The position numbers and the translations under genes were made by a program. Of a stretch of 64,000 nucleotides of DNA, positions 10,041-20,931 are shown piece after piece. Within the stretch, counting starts at the first letter, position 1, and each line of letters starts with the position of its first letter. The stretch comes from Paratinospora sagittata. Lineage: Eukaryota > Streptophyta > Magnoliopsida > Ranunculales > Menispermaceae. Under the pieces are notes generated by a model, which had not been told where the DNA came from, ran no database searches, and saw only the letters and a list, made by a program, of their open reading frames with translations. The stretch lies in assembly GCA_035771175.1 (NCBI GenBank), contig CM069605.1, forward strand, positions 17,314,288 through 17,378,287. Direction: 5' to 3'.

Positions 10041-12249
10041 TGTTGATGTAACTACTCTCAACCAGTTTTTGTTTTGATGATTGCAAACAACATACCCATG
10101 TTATCTAATCTCTTTGACGTAGTTCTTTCAGTGCTAACTAGATATATCTAATGGATTTAACTGCAATGTCAAAACATGTGGAAGGAACAGTACTTCACAA
10201 AGATTCAAGAGCTTCGTGGTTGTATTACTTTATTAGAATCTTAGTGCGGTAGAGTAACTTTTACTTGTTCCAACCACACATGATTTGCAAATTTTTAAAA
10301 TTATTCATATAGTTTATTATTCTCCTGCATGTACATATTTTAGTTTAACAATTATGCTATCATTTACACATACTAATCAGTGTTTAACATGCATTCTTCT
10401 TGTCAACTTTGCATGGTTTTTCCGTTTTTCATGTTTTGTACTTATTGCTTTAATTACTGGTTTAATCAATCGAATCACTCATCTTTAACTGTGTTAATTA
10501 TACCTCAATCATGTCAAAAGTGTTTTAAAATGTTAGTCTATGTTTCTGACAATGTCCTAAACCTAAAATGATAAAAATTTGAGTTTCTTTCACTTGTCAG
10601 CGAAGGAACACGCTCTTATAGTGAGGAACGTTCTCCTGAGCTTTTCCTGAGACTTAGTGATTTTTTATCAGGGTCTAAGGAACGCGCTCCTTGAAAGAGG
10701 AATGCACTCATGTGGCTTTCCCCGAAACTCAGAATTTTTCTGATTAAGGAAAAGGAACGCGCTCCTGTTGCCAAGGGTAAAATAGAAAAAATTTAAAAGT
10801 CAGTGGTTCTTGTTGAAGAAACTCGTTCTTATGTCCAACGGACACATTCAGGAACACGTTCCTTAAGTAAGGAACGTACTCCTTAATTGGAGGGAAATTT
10901 GAAAATTTTCATATTTCAAACCAGAAACGCGCTCCTGTGCCTCGATTTGATGTTTATCTATAAATACCACACTTGCTCATTTGAAGAACAACTTTTGCAA
11001 AATCCAAAGAACTTTAAGTCTTTTTACAAGCCAACAACAAGTTCTTGAGTCATTTAATCTTTGTTTGAAAGCAAAAGTTCAACAACATTTGATCATTTGA
11101 TCCAATCTTTTGAATAGTTCTCCATATCTTTCAAAACCTTGAGAAACTTGAAGAGTTTCTCTTGTACAAGAATTCAAGACGATTCAAGTGTTTCTACACC
11201 TTCTATTTGAGTCTTGATCGTGATTTCTTGCATCCAACTTCACACAAGAAGAATCGTAGAGCTTCAATCTTCCCAAGTGGGGTATACATTTCTAATCTAG
11301 ATTCTTGTGATTTTGGTTTATGCAAATCAGTTTTTGTGCTTAGATTATAATCTTTAAAATGGATTTTGTATCGATTGTACTTGTGAAACCCTATCTTGAT
11401 CTTCAAAACAAAATACTTTGTTTAGTGGTTTTATAAATAGTTTGAGATTTCGATTCACGTGCTAATATCATATTATATTGAATCGAAGTTTTTGATCAAA
11501 CTTGAGTTGTTTGATTCTTGATCTTCATCACATATTTATTTAGAATCATCAAGTTTTGATCATCACAATAGAATGATTCTTGTGCTTTAAACTTATTGTT
11601 ATTTAGAATCAATATTTTGATAGTTGTACATATTCGATTCATTGTTTTACATTACATTTGACAAAAACATATTTCAACACTTTGCATCATTTAGAATCAT
11701 AGTGGTTGGAATAGTGATTGTTGTCTCATTCAAGATTGTAAGCTTTATATTATTGAGAGTGTTGTTATACACTTCTCTATATCTTTGTAATCTTGATGTA
11801 TTGTTGACTTGATTAAGTCAACTGGGACTATACCTTATTTGTACAGCACGTAACCACGCCCGTAAGTTGGTTGCAAGTTGCGACTTTCTAGCCAAGTCCT
11901 GGTGTAGGCTAGACTGTGGCTTTCTAACCAAGCCCTTATGCAGGTTAGCGTTGTAGTGGCTTTCTAACCAGGCCCTGGTGTTGGTTAGTGTAAATGGCTT
12001 CTAATCACGCCCGTTGATTAGTCAATAGTGTATTAGGAAATCCTGATCATGGTGATTGGGTAGTGGATGTAGGTTCAAGGGGAACCAAATCACTCTAAAT
12101 CTTTTGTGTTCATTTATTTTTCTGCATCTGTTATTTGGATTGTTACCTACTGCACACTTTGATTGTTTAATTAAAATATCTGAAAGGTAATGCAAGAATT
12201 TGCCAAGTCCAATTCACCCTCCCTCTTGGACTATAATACTGGGCCAGCA
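10041..12249 (+). mobile_element. Copia (Sire-like) solo LTR
   Basis: Starts TGTTGATG and has the signatures of long Sire-type copia LTRs: TTTTGATGATTGCAAACAA near the start and CCAATTCACCCTCCCTCTTGG near the end, closing at GGGCCAGCA. A TATA-like CTATAAATACC lies at about 10960. Flanks are CTTCT (10036-10040) and CTCCT (12250-12254), a five-base target duplication with one mismatch. No primer-binding site or coding region follows, so this is a solo LTR left by recombination. The inverted relative of the host repeat (59560-62400) lacks it at this place, supporting insertion. Confidence 0.75.
10595..10950. repeat. Near-palindromic GGAACGCGCTCC motif array in copia LTR
   Basis: The motif AGGAACGCGCTCCT and close variants occur about seven times in 350 bases. 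Each copy is a 14-base near-palindrome. Similar motifs (GCGAGCTGCTC, GCGCGTTGCTC, GAGCGAGCTACTC) appear in the minus-strand LTR at about 14150-14260. Confidence 0.75.
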
Positions 12250-12254
12250 CTCCT

Positions 12255-13177
12255 GACTCAACCTAACTAGCCTATTTTATTTCTATATATTTAAACTTAT
12301 TTTTAAAATCTAACTTTGGAATTTTACTAACCTATTTGGACACTTTATTTTATTAATATAATTTTCTATAAGTTCTAATCCTAATTCACTAAGGACTTAA
12401 CTAAAAATACCTAAAATTGCCTTAAATTACAAAACCTCTATTTTCTCCTATTTCTAACATTTTCCTAATTTTTTCTAACCTAAAATACTATCTTTAAGAA
12501 TAAAAATGCACTTTTTTATGAACTTATCACTCTTTCATTATTTATCGGGGTTTTCTTCGGGTTTTCACCCTATTTTTGCCCTCGACTTCTCCAGCATGAA
12601 TTTTCAACATTAAAACTTGATTTTCTAAGGTTTCTAATTCTTCATTTTAGAGTTTCTAAGAGTTCAAACTCTCCAAGTCCCTTAAAACGTTAAGTATATG
12701 ACTAACAATTCGTCTAAGTGTTTAACGGGGCATCATAGAAGTCCCCAAATGTTAGGGGAAAGTTGAGAAGAAGCCAACCCAAGCTTGATTAAAAAAAAAT
12801 TAATAAACATCAGATGAAAGGAGAGCTTAAGACTGCACTTAAACAAACCTATATTCAAAGCAACGCCACCGCAAGTTAGCTCGCTCATTTGGTTCGATGG
12901 CCCTAAAAGTGATGAATGGTGGAACATCATTATTAGAATAAAACTTATACAACTTCTCAGGGGTAATTAACTATGGATACTCCTTAGCCAAAAACACAAG
13001 TTCGAGATCTCCTTGTACTCAACTTTGGTCGTCGCCTACCTCATACAACCTATCCAACTCATCTAGCTCCTTCCCAGAATGATAGGAGTTAAACATACAT
13101 AATTCTTGTTTACTAAAAGGAACCTTGCCAAACTTGAAGTATGGCTAAAAGATTTTGTATTGCTACCAAGATATTGA
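12255..13177. repeat. Unclassified dispersed repeat, right part
   Basis: 12255-12526 matches the reverse complement of 59520-59816 (for example AACCTAACTAGCCTATTTTATTT). Further right it includes the short gag-like ORF remnant at 12733-12930. No other coding signal seen. Confidence 0.6.
12733..12930 (-). pseudogene. Fragment of gypsy-type ORF (Transposase_28-like)
   Basis: The 65-codon minus-strand reading ends LIKLGLASSQLSPNIWGLL. This matches the layout of the 'putative gypsy type transposon' domain, in which a Leu-rich stretch is followed by GLAP-QL-PN-W. Only about 60 residues remain, with stops on both sides. The call depends on one motif, so it is tentative. Confidence 0.35.
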
Positions 13178-14660
13178 TGTTGGACTAAGAGGGTAGTGAA
13201 TTGGGTGTTATGGCCGATTTTGGCAAATTCTAAGTTTTTTAGTGGAATCTTTTAAATAATGCAAGTAAAAGCTCTAAAAATCAATGTACATGAATATAAA
13301 GTGCGGAAATGAAGAGAGTGGCACAAATTTTTACGTGGTTCAGAAAATCCTTTTCCTACCTTCACGCCTAGAGAAACTTTCTCTAGGATTCCACTATTTT
13401 GTGATTCACTTCAATGGTGTGAATCAAACCGTTATAATGTTTTTTTAAAGGTTCAAGACAAACCTATCCTCTTTTGGGCTAAGGATGAACCTACTTCTTT
13501 TTCCAAGATAAGGAAGAACCGAAAATCCTTTTCACGAGTTAAGGATGAACTACTTGTTCTTTTTTCGAGGACAAAAAAAGTGCTGAAATCCTTTTTGTGG
13601 GATAAGAAAAAACCACTTGACCCTTTTCAAGATAAATGGTAAATCTGGACCTTGATTCCAACCTTGAAATTACAAGTGATAATCACTTTACTTGGTTTAT
13701 TTCAACTAGAAATAAACAAAAAAGACTAAGTACAATGATTAAAATGTTTTGTTCTAAGTGAATAGAATAATTATAAATGAAGCTAAAAAAATACAAGTAC
13801 CAAATACAAGATATGAAAAATTGAAGGTCAATGTAAGAGAGACCCTACAATGATATTATACATTTTTTGCAAACATATTTGCTTAAGAGAATGATTTTGA
13901 AGAAACTTTAAATGATGCACAAAGATAAAGCTTGAAATCCAAATATTGGTTCAAAACATTTTGCTCTAGGGCCTTGAAAATGTGAAAAATGGTTTGATTT
14001 TGTAAATCACTCAATTGACTCACATTTTTCTCTATCTTGTGTTTAAAATGGTCTAAGTGCATGTATTTATAGTTTGGAAGTGAGCACTAGCCGTTATATA
14101 CAAGAATATAACCGTTGGGGGCTAAAAAATCCAAGATATGACCGGTGGAGTCGCGCCCAGATAGTCATTAGCGAGCTGCTCAAAAGTAGAAGCGCGTTGC
14201 TCTGTAGACTCACAAGCCCAGAACACAAAAACTAGGCAGGAGCGAGCTACTCACTGGTGGGCAACTTAGAAGACTTGACAAAAAATATGAAAAACTTGAA
14301 TTTTTATGATTAAAAGGACAATAAAATATTATTAAAATATATAAAGTTTGATGAACAAAAACCTTAGAAAACACTTCAAATAAAGAAGCGAAGTGGTTCA
14401 AAAACAAGTTAAAATGAAAAACTTGAATCAAAGTTTCTGAAAAACTTTGTAGAAATATGATTTTGATTAAAACTAGTATAAATATGATTCACACAAGTTT
14501 TAAATACTTTAAGAACAAAAACAAAACATGTTTGGATACTTAAAAAAATATTTTTAGAGAAAAATGAATTTAACCTTTACCCATTTAGGATTTCACACCG
14601 TTTGTAGTTTGTAATCATAAAAAATTGTTAAAGGGAATTTTTAATTTTGAGAATTATCTG
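13178..14660 (-). mobile_element. Copia (Sire-like) LTR, minus orientation
   Basis: The left end on the plus strand is TGTTGGACTAAGAGGGTAGTG, whose complement is the AATTCACTACCCTCTTAGTCC ending of Sire-type LTRs. Near the right end (about 14610-14630) the complement reads TTATGATTACAAAC, the signature near the start of such LTRs. A minus-strand TATA-like CTATAAATACAT lies at about 14070. The right boundary is uncertain (14635-14675) and no clear target duplication was found. No copia coding sequence adjoins it, so it is probably a solo LTR. Confidence 0.6.
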
Positions 14661-15472
14661 AGACCAAATTAAGAGCGGAAAATATATCTTTATTGGCTTG
14701 AAATATCAACATAATAATAAAGTGAATACGTGTAACATGCATCTGTTATTTATCAATCACTAACTCAATATTTCTTTTGAGATATTTTGATTGTTTTATC
14801 TTTATTAATTAATATTAGTCTACCCAATCTAACTGAAAAAAAAAAGGAATTAGGTTGACTTGAGTTTATCTTTATTAATTAATAATTTTTTATTAAAAAA
14901 TATATTATATCTACTATAGACGTTAATTAATTATATTATAGTTTAAATACTTTATAAATTGGATATATAAAAGAAAAAAAAATTTGCTATCAAATCTAAT
15001 TTGACTACTAAATTATGTTCCATTTACAAAGACAATAAAAATAAAAAACCTTAATAGTTCAGACAAAACCCAATTTTCTTAGTAAATCATGTATGAATAT
15101 GAGTAATGCATCTAAATTCAAAATCAGATCCCATTCTAATGCACCATTAATTTATTAAGAATAATACTATGAAGATTAAAATTTACATATTATTTGTTAC
15201 AAATATGTATGTCAAAGTTTCATATTAAATTTATAGCTTTCTTAAAAAATGTCTTATATAAATTATTTAATATTAAAATTTATTGTGAGACTAATTTATA
15301 ACAATTAATATGTTAATTTCAATCCCGCTCACTGATTAATATCATGTATTAGAGATGCCCAATATTAAAAATCAGCAATTTTCTTTGACTATTTCTTTCT
15401 TTCTTTCTTTTTTTCTATTCTACCCTAACTCATATACATCAGTCAGGGAGCAACCTTCAAATGAACAAAATT
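14660..15472. other. AT-rich intergenic region upstream of DUF4336 gene
   Basis: Very AT-rich, with repeated TTTATTAATTAATA motifs at about 14800-14890. No coding region or recognisable transposon end. It probably contains the distal promoter of the gene starting at 15620. Confidence 0.5.
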
Positions 15473-15480
15473 CCACGTGG
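15473..15480 (+). promoter_or_regulatory. G-box (CCACGTGG)
   Basis: A perfect palindromic CACGTG core, 140 bases before the start codon of the DUF4336 gene. G-boxes bind bHLH and bZIP factors and are common in light-regulated genes, which would suit a chloroplast protein. The regulatory role is inference from position. Confidence 0.45.
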
Positions 15481-15619
15481 CACAACTATGACCAGGAATT
15501 AGACCTTGAGGTTCCAAAACACCAAACCAAGCTGAGGTGTATCTTATTTTTCAGCAATATTATCGTAAAATAGCATTAGAAATTAAAGGTTTATGAAAAA
15601 AGAAGAGTAAAAAAAAAAA

Positions 15620-18600
15620 ATGGGGGCAGCAGCTGCTGTTTCTCTTCCAAAATCCGGTACTTTGATTATGAAGAACTCGTTCCATGATCATAGAGACCAA
15701 AACATTAGTTTTATAGGAAGACCCTTGAAGGGATTTTGTGTAGATTTGAGACCCAGAACTAGAAGCAGTAGCAGAATTAGAAGAGATAGCAGCAACTTGG
15801 TGGTTGCTTCTGCAAGCAATAACAGTGCTAGCAATGATATTAAAAGCAGTGATAGCAACAGGTTTTATTTTAATTTCACTGGTTTTCCCTTCCCTCTTGG
15901 TCCTTTCCTCAATAGACGCACCATAAGGACTGAGGTATGTAAGCTCTGACCTTTTTTTTTTTTTTTTTTTTTTAATTATACGTTATGTTCCTTAATTTTG
16001 AAAGAAGAAACTTGGCACTCTTAACTTTTGAGTTATTACAATGGGCTTGTTTGGTTTAAGATTCAAAAAACATTTTTTTTTGAAAACAGAATTTTTGAGA
16101 ATAGTATGTTTTAGAGTTTCATTTTAGAATTTCTCGATTCCTTCACAAATTTTTAGAGTTGTATTCAGAAACAGTTTTTGAATTTAACAAAAAAAAACCC
16201 GACCAATAATAGAAGATAGTTTTTTTGAGCCATCAATATAGTTTTTTTGAGCCATCAACTAAATAGGCCCTATGATTTTTGGATTTCTTCTTCAAACTGT
16301 TTGCATCAGTGTTAGGAAAATAGTTTTAATTTTGCTTTAATAAAATGCAAACGGTGAGGCGTTGTTCAATGCCATTGCCTTTGATATAGATAACCTAAGC
16401 TTACATGAAAATTTCTGCGTCCAAACATGCATAAATGCAATAGAACAACCTAGGAGAAGGGCTATACATATTGTTTCGAAAGAATGCATGTTCTACAAGT
16501 CCTTTTACCTCCTCCTTTTCTTGTCATAACTATTAGTTGCTTCTGGTTGCAAAACAAATAAAACAAATAAATAAATTAAGAAACCTCTTGGCAAGTGATG
16601 AATTGAATTTTCCAACAAGCCTCTTTTTATTTATTTATTTTTATCTTACCTTGTTATTTCCATTTTAATTCAGAAAGTTTGGTGCTGGATATTTTATGTT
16701 CCTTAATTTTGAAATAAGAAACTTGTCACTCTATTCTGGTTTAGCTTATTAAAGCAGTTGAGCCCATTTGCATTTTTGTCCTATTTCAAATGATATATGC
16801 CTCTAAGTTAAAAATATAAGAAGGGTTGGCAATTCAAAGCTAACTTTAATTGGGATTAACTTTCTGTGTTTTGAAGGCTGTTAAGAATTGCGTATGGTTG
16901 TTTGAACAAGAGCAAGCGTTAGGGTTCAGTAGTGTCTCTACAAACATCCGTATGACAGTCATTAAGCTGAAGTCTGGAGGATTATGGATTCATGCACCCA
17001 TTGCTCCAACCAAGGAGTGCATTCAGGTTAACTTCTCTCTTTCTATTATTTGTTTTTATTTTATTTTATTCCCTTAAAATATGTATTATGAATGGAGTTA
17101 TAATACAGTGTCCGGTGATATCAAGTAGATGTGATTTTCCCTTGATCCCTCCTATTGTTCACTTGATTGCAACAAGTAAACAGAATGCTAAAGTAGCACT
17201 AGCAGAAAATGTGCATTTTCCAGACCTAAAGGCCAAATAAAAGCTAGCATCCCTTCCAAGATATTTTGTAAGTAATGAATTAAGTGTAACAAAAATATTA
17301 ATGCTTTGATGGATATGTGATAAAACATTAAAACATAAGATTAAAAATGAATATATTCAATAAATGATGGTAGTCCCCATTGAAGATAAAATGAGATAGA
17401 AATAATTGAAGATGGTGTGAAGATGTTGGATAAGAGGTTGAGAGGGACTTGGTCTCCCTCTCCCAACGCACTCTAACAAAGACTTGAGGGAAGTTTGACG
17501 GAGTTGAATGCACTGAACACCGACGAATTCGTTTGGATAACTTTCCACACAGTAAGACCCTTCTTATCGACTGGAGAGATCTTTCACTGATTTATGGACG
17601 TTTAGGAAGTGATTCCAATGATACTATAGAGTGCCCAACACCTATATTTATAGGAATCAAGAAGGGGAAGAGTTTGAATACAATTCAAACTCTTTCCACT
17701 CTCTATGGGAAAAATAAACAGAGTTGGAGAGGGAGTCGGACTCCCTCTCGTTATCTCAGTGAGAGAGAGAGAGACCGACTCCCTCTCAGCCTATTATCCA
17801 ACATAAGATGTACAGCTAAGACTATTAAATTAAGGAAAGCAATGTATTGACAGTTAACAGTGATGATAGATGATGAAGAAGATCTACAATAACATAGAGA
17901 AACTGAGAAACATATATCTAATTGTAATAGAAGTATCTTGATAGAGTGGTGAGAGAAACAAATTCATATAGCTAAACTACATATAATTGGAAAAAGGCTT
18001 TGTGGAGTTGAGTAGTAGATGATAAAAGGCCAACTTTTTGAATCACAAAGCTGTGAATTCAGAACTTTGTGATCATTGTACATGGACTTCAAATTCAGAA
18101 AAGAAAAAAAAAAAGAAAAGAAGATTGTGGGTTTGTTGTTTATAACCACCCACATATTATGGTTGTGAAAACTGTATTGGGTAGAGAGACTAGTTTAATA
18201 GTGTCATGAGTAACATAAAGAGGAGAGGCAGTTTTCTCTCCAAGTGAAACTCTCCCAAATTTATCGTTGTCTTTTGAGTCATTGGAGCATTTGAGCTGTG
18301 GAATACACTTCATACTCACTATTGTAGTACAAGTGCACCATAATGTGATCATCAATATTCAACACATGAAGCATTGCGTTGATCTTGGTAACACACTTCC
18401 ACTTTATGTTTTGGTGTAAACACATGTTGATTTACAAATATATACACTTTTAGTTTTAAATTAGTCATCCAATCAGTTTTTTTTTTTTTTGAGACAGTGG
18501 TATCCATTTCCAAGGGCCCCACCCCCTATAGACCGACTAATCTACTGGGATCCACGCACCCACCACGCATTAGTCCGGATACCCAGGGCGTTAAACTCGC

Positions 18601-20732
18601 AAAGCCAAGATTCAAACTTCAGACTTCTGCCTCAGTTAGCGTCTTCCGTCTCTCCTCCCGACCATCAAGCCAATACCTTGATGGGTGTCATCCAATCAAT
18701 TTTTAAAAAATAGTTAATTTGCAGTCACCTCAGGCACCAGATACATATCACATTATGTATTCTCATTTTTAAAGAGCTCCGCAAGTTCTTGAATGTTCTG
18801 CTTTTATATACATATATATGTTATCTTTCATCTGAATTAATAACAACCTAATCTCTTGCAGCTTGTGAAGGAACTAGGGGCTCCAGTTGAACACATTGTT
18901 TTACCCACATTTGCTTATGAGCACAAGATTTTTGTCGGACCATTTTCTAGAAAATTCCCTCGAGCTCAAGTATGGGTGGCGCCAAGGCAATGGAGCTGGC
19001 CGCTAAATTTGCCACTTGAGTTTTTTGGCATTTTCCGCGCTAAAACCTTGAAAGATGAGGATTTGACCACTCCATGGAGTGATGAGATTGAGCAAAAGGT
19101 TCTTAACTCACCAGAAGTTGGTAAATCTGAACTAACAAGGAACAAAAACCCAACTTTATTTGTTACATTTGTTTGTAATTTATATTAACATGGTAAGGTG
19201 GTTTGTTTCAGGGATTGGGCCATATGTGGAGGTTGCATTTTATCATAAGCGTTCAAGAACCTTGTTAGTAACTGATGCAGTGATTTTTGTACCGAGGCAA
19301 CCACCAGAGTGCATAAGCAAAGAATCGTTACTCGCATCAGCAAAGAATGGTTTGGCTGTTAAGCTTCTAAGTAAAGGAAAAGAAGTTCCCAATGAGCCAG
19401 TTGTAGATGATAAAAGGAACCGTCAAAAAGGTTGGTCATCGCTACTTTCGTAGAAAACAAAACCTTTCGTAGAAAACAAAACCTTGACTAATCTGAATGA
19501 TTTTAATTCATATAGTTCTGCTTGATCTGTGATTTTTCTATTTTGGGAAAGATTTTAACCATTAGTCTTACGTCTTGTAAGAAATTTAAGGGCCCCTTTG
19601 GTTCCGCATTCACAAATACTTTCTGAAAACAAAGTTTTAAATTATTTGTTTAAGAAAACAAGATCCTCTTGTTTTCTTCACAAATCTTAAGGTTGAATTT
19701 AAAAACAGTTTTTAAAATTTTCAAAAACATCCTAACCAAGAAAGTTTTATAGAATATTTGTTTACAAAAACAGAAATTAAATTGTTTTTAAGTTCTATAC
19801 CAAACTGGACCTGATCCTCTTGTTTGTCTTGTACAACTTTATGTCTCTTGTCTTAGTGACTTCAATTGTTTTCCACAGGATGGGAGAGAATGGTTCTTCA
19901 AATACTGTTCTTGGGTCCATCAAACCTTTTGGAGCCCACTGCCAGTTTTGTTCAAATGTCACAGAAGTTAATTGTCTCACCCATTGTTAAGACATTAGTT
20001 TTCAGCAAAGTTCCTGAGAAGGTACATGAAAATCATTGCAAATGTGTTTTGGGGTGAATATTTTTCTGCAGCCGATCATTGTTTTATCTGTTTCATATGG
20101 TGTTTTCTTGAATCAATGCATTTATTTAGGGAATGAAATCTTATGCGAAAAATTAACAGGAACAATAACATTTGAGGAATTGTATAAAAATTTTCCGAAT
20201 CATGTCTAAGAAAGGATTTGTCGTTACAAAAGGGATCTTAATCAACATATAATAGCATACAATTGTCTTTGTTGGTTCAGTGTCTTCATTTAGGATTTTC
20301 ATTGCTTATAGTATAACGTGACAGACTCTTTGTATATAGTTTTAAGAGTAAGATACTGAAATCTTAGTATATAGTTTCAGTTGGTTCTCTGATTTTATAT
20401 GATACTAAATTATTTATATTCATCAAATTCAGGTGAGGGATTGGATAGACAGAATAACAACAGACTGGGCATTTAAGAAAATAATTCCCGCTCACTTTGC
20501 AGCTCCAATAAATGCGAGCAGGTCAGAGTTCTTGGCAGCGTTTGGCTTCCTGGACGACCTCTTGGGCGAGCGTTACGTAACACGACCATCAATATCACTT
20601 CTCTTCACATCTCTGATGGGTAAGGCAGCAAGTTACTTTCCCCCAGATGATATGAAGACCTTGTCATCTCTTGATCAGTTCTTGGTTTCAGTTGGGGCTG
20701 TGAAGAAGACCGTCTCGGGCAGAAAACGGTGA
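15620..20732 (+). CDS. DUF4336 domain protein, probably chloroplast-targeted
   Basis: Six exons with GT-AG junctions: 15620-15934, 16877-17026, 18862-19120, 19212-19430, 19879-20021, 20433-20732. They sum to 1386 bases, one open frame of 461 residues. The first ~85 residues are rich in Ser, Arg and Ala with few acids and look like a chloroplast transit peptide. The conserved domain begins near exon 2 (WLFEQEQALGFSSV, then MTVIKLKSGGLWIHAPIAPT) and continues through LVKELGAPVEHIVLPTFAYE, FPRAQVWVAPRQWSWPLN and exon 6 (VRDWIDRITTDWAFKKIIPAHFAAPI). This is the layout of plant and cyanobacterial DUF4336 proteins, whose fold resembles metallo-hydrolases; the biochemical role is unknown. The start is the first ATG after a run of A, in good context (MGAAAAVSLPKSG). 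No stops or frameshifts: apparently intact and the only ordinary host gene in the window. Confidence 0.93.
16041..16271. mobile_element. Possible hAT-like MITE in intron 1
   Basis: Starts GGGCTTGTTTGGTTTAAGA; the complement of the right end reads GGGCCTATTTAGTTGATGG. The two form an imperfect terminal inverted repeat of the hAT-MITE style, about 230 bases apart. No convincing 8-base target duplication was found. Confidence 0.4.
17424..17803. mobile_element. Small solo LTR in intron 2
   Basis: 380 bases starting TGTTGGATAA and ending TTATCCAACA, so it has TG...CA ends with a 10-base inverted repeat, as in many copia LTRs. Flanks are GAAGA (17419-17423) and TAAGA (17804-17808), a likely target duplication with one changed base. 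Internal features include a TATA-like stretch near 17645 and a GA-rich run at about 17755-17775. No coding capacity. Confidence 0.6.
18476..18686 (-). mobile_element. tRNA-derived SINE in intron 2
   Basis: About 210 bases bounded by a 12-base direct repeat GTCATCCAATCA (18464-18475 and 18687-18698). On the minus strand it ends in CTGTCTC plus a poly(A) run, seen on the plus strand as T(n) at 18479-18491. It contains a B-box-like GTTTGAATCTT, as in RNA polymerase III promoters. Poly(A) tail, target duplication, size and box B together support a SINE inserted antisense to the host gene. Confidence 0.75.
19589..19813. mobile_element. Possible hAT-like MITE in intron 4
   Basis: Begins GGGCCCCTTTGGTTCCG; the complement of the right end reads AGGTCCAGTTTGGTATAG, an imperfect inverted repeat of the same style as the element at 16041. 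The interior is A/T-rich with self-complementary AAAACAGTTTTT-like runs. No target duplication seen. Confidence 0.4.
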
Positions 20733-20892
20733 TAGAAAATGTTCTCTTTCACCTGAAAGTCTCAAGTATGTACTTGTTTACTATTTATTGTAATTGTAAT
20801 TAGTATCTTACATGCCTTGTAACCATATTTTCCTTCCCTTCCTTATGGTTAACAGCATTGGACTTGGGGTATGTAACTTCCAAGATATATAT

Positions 20893-20931
<39 letters not shown>

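Noticed and set aside
18489..18713. Overlapping plus-strand ORFs of 69-74 codons in intron 2
   Set aside because: Translation of the antisense SINE body; no coding role.
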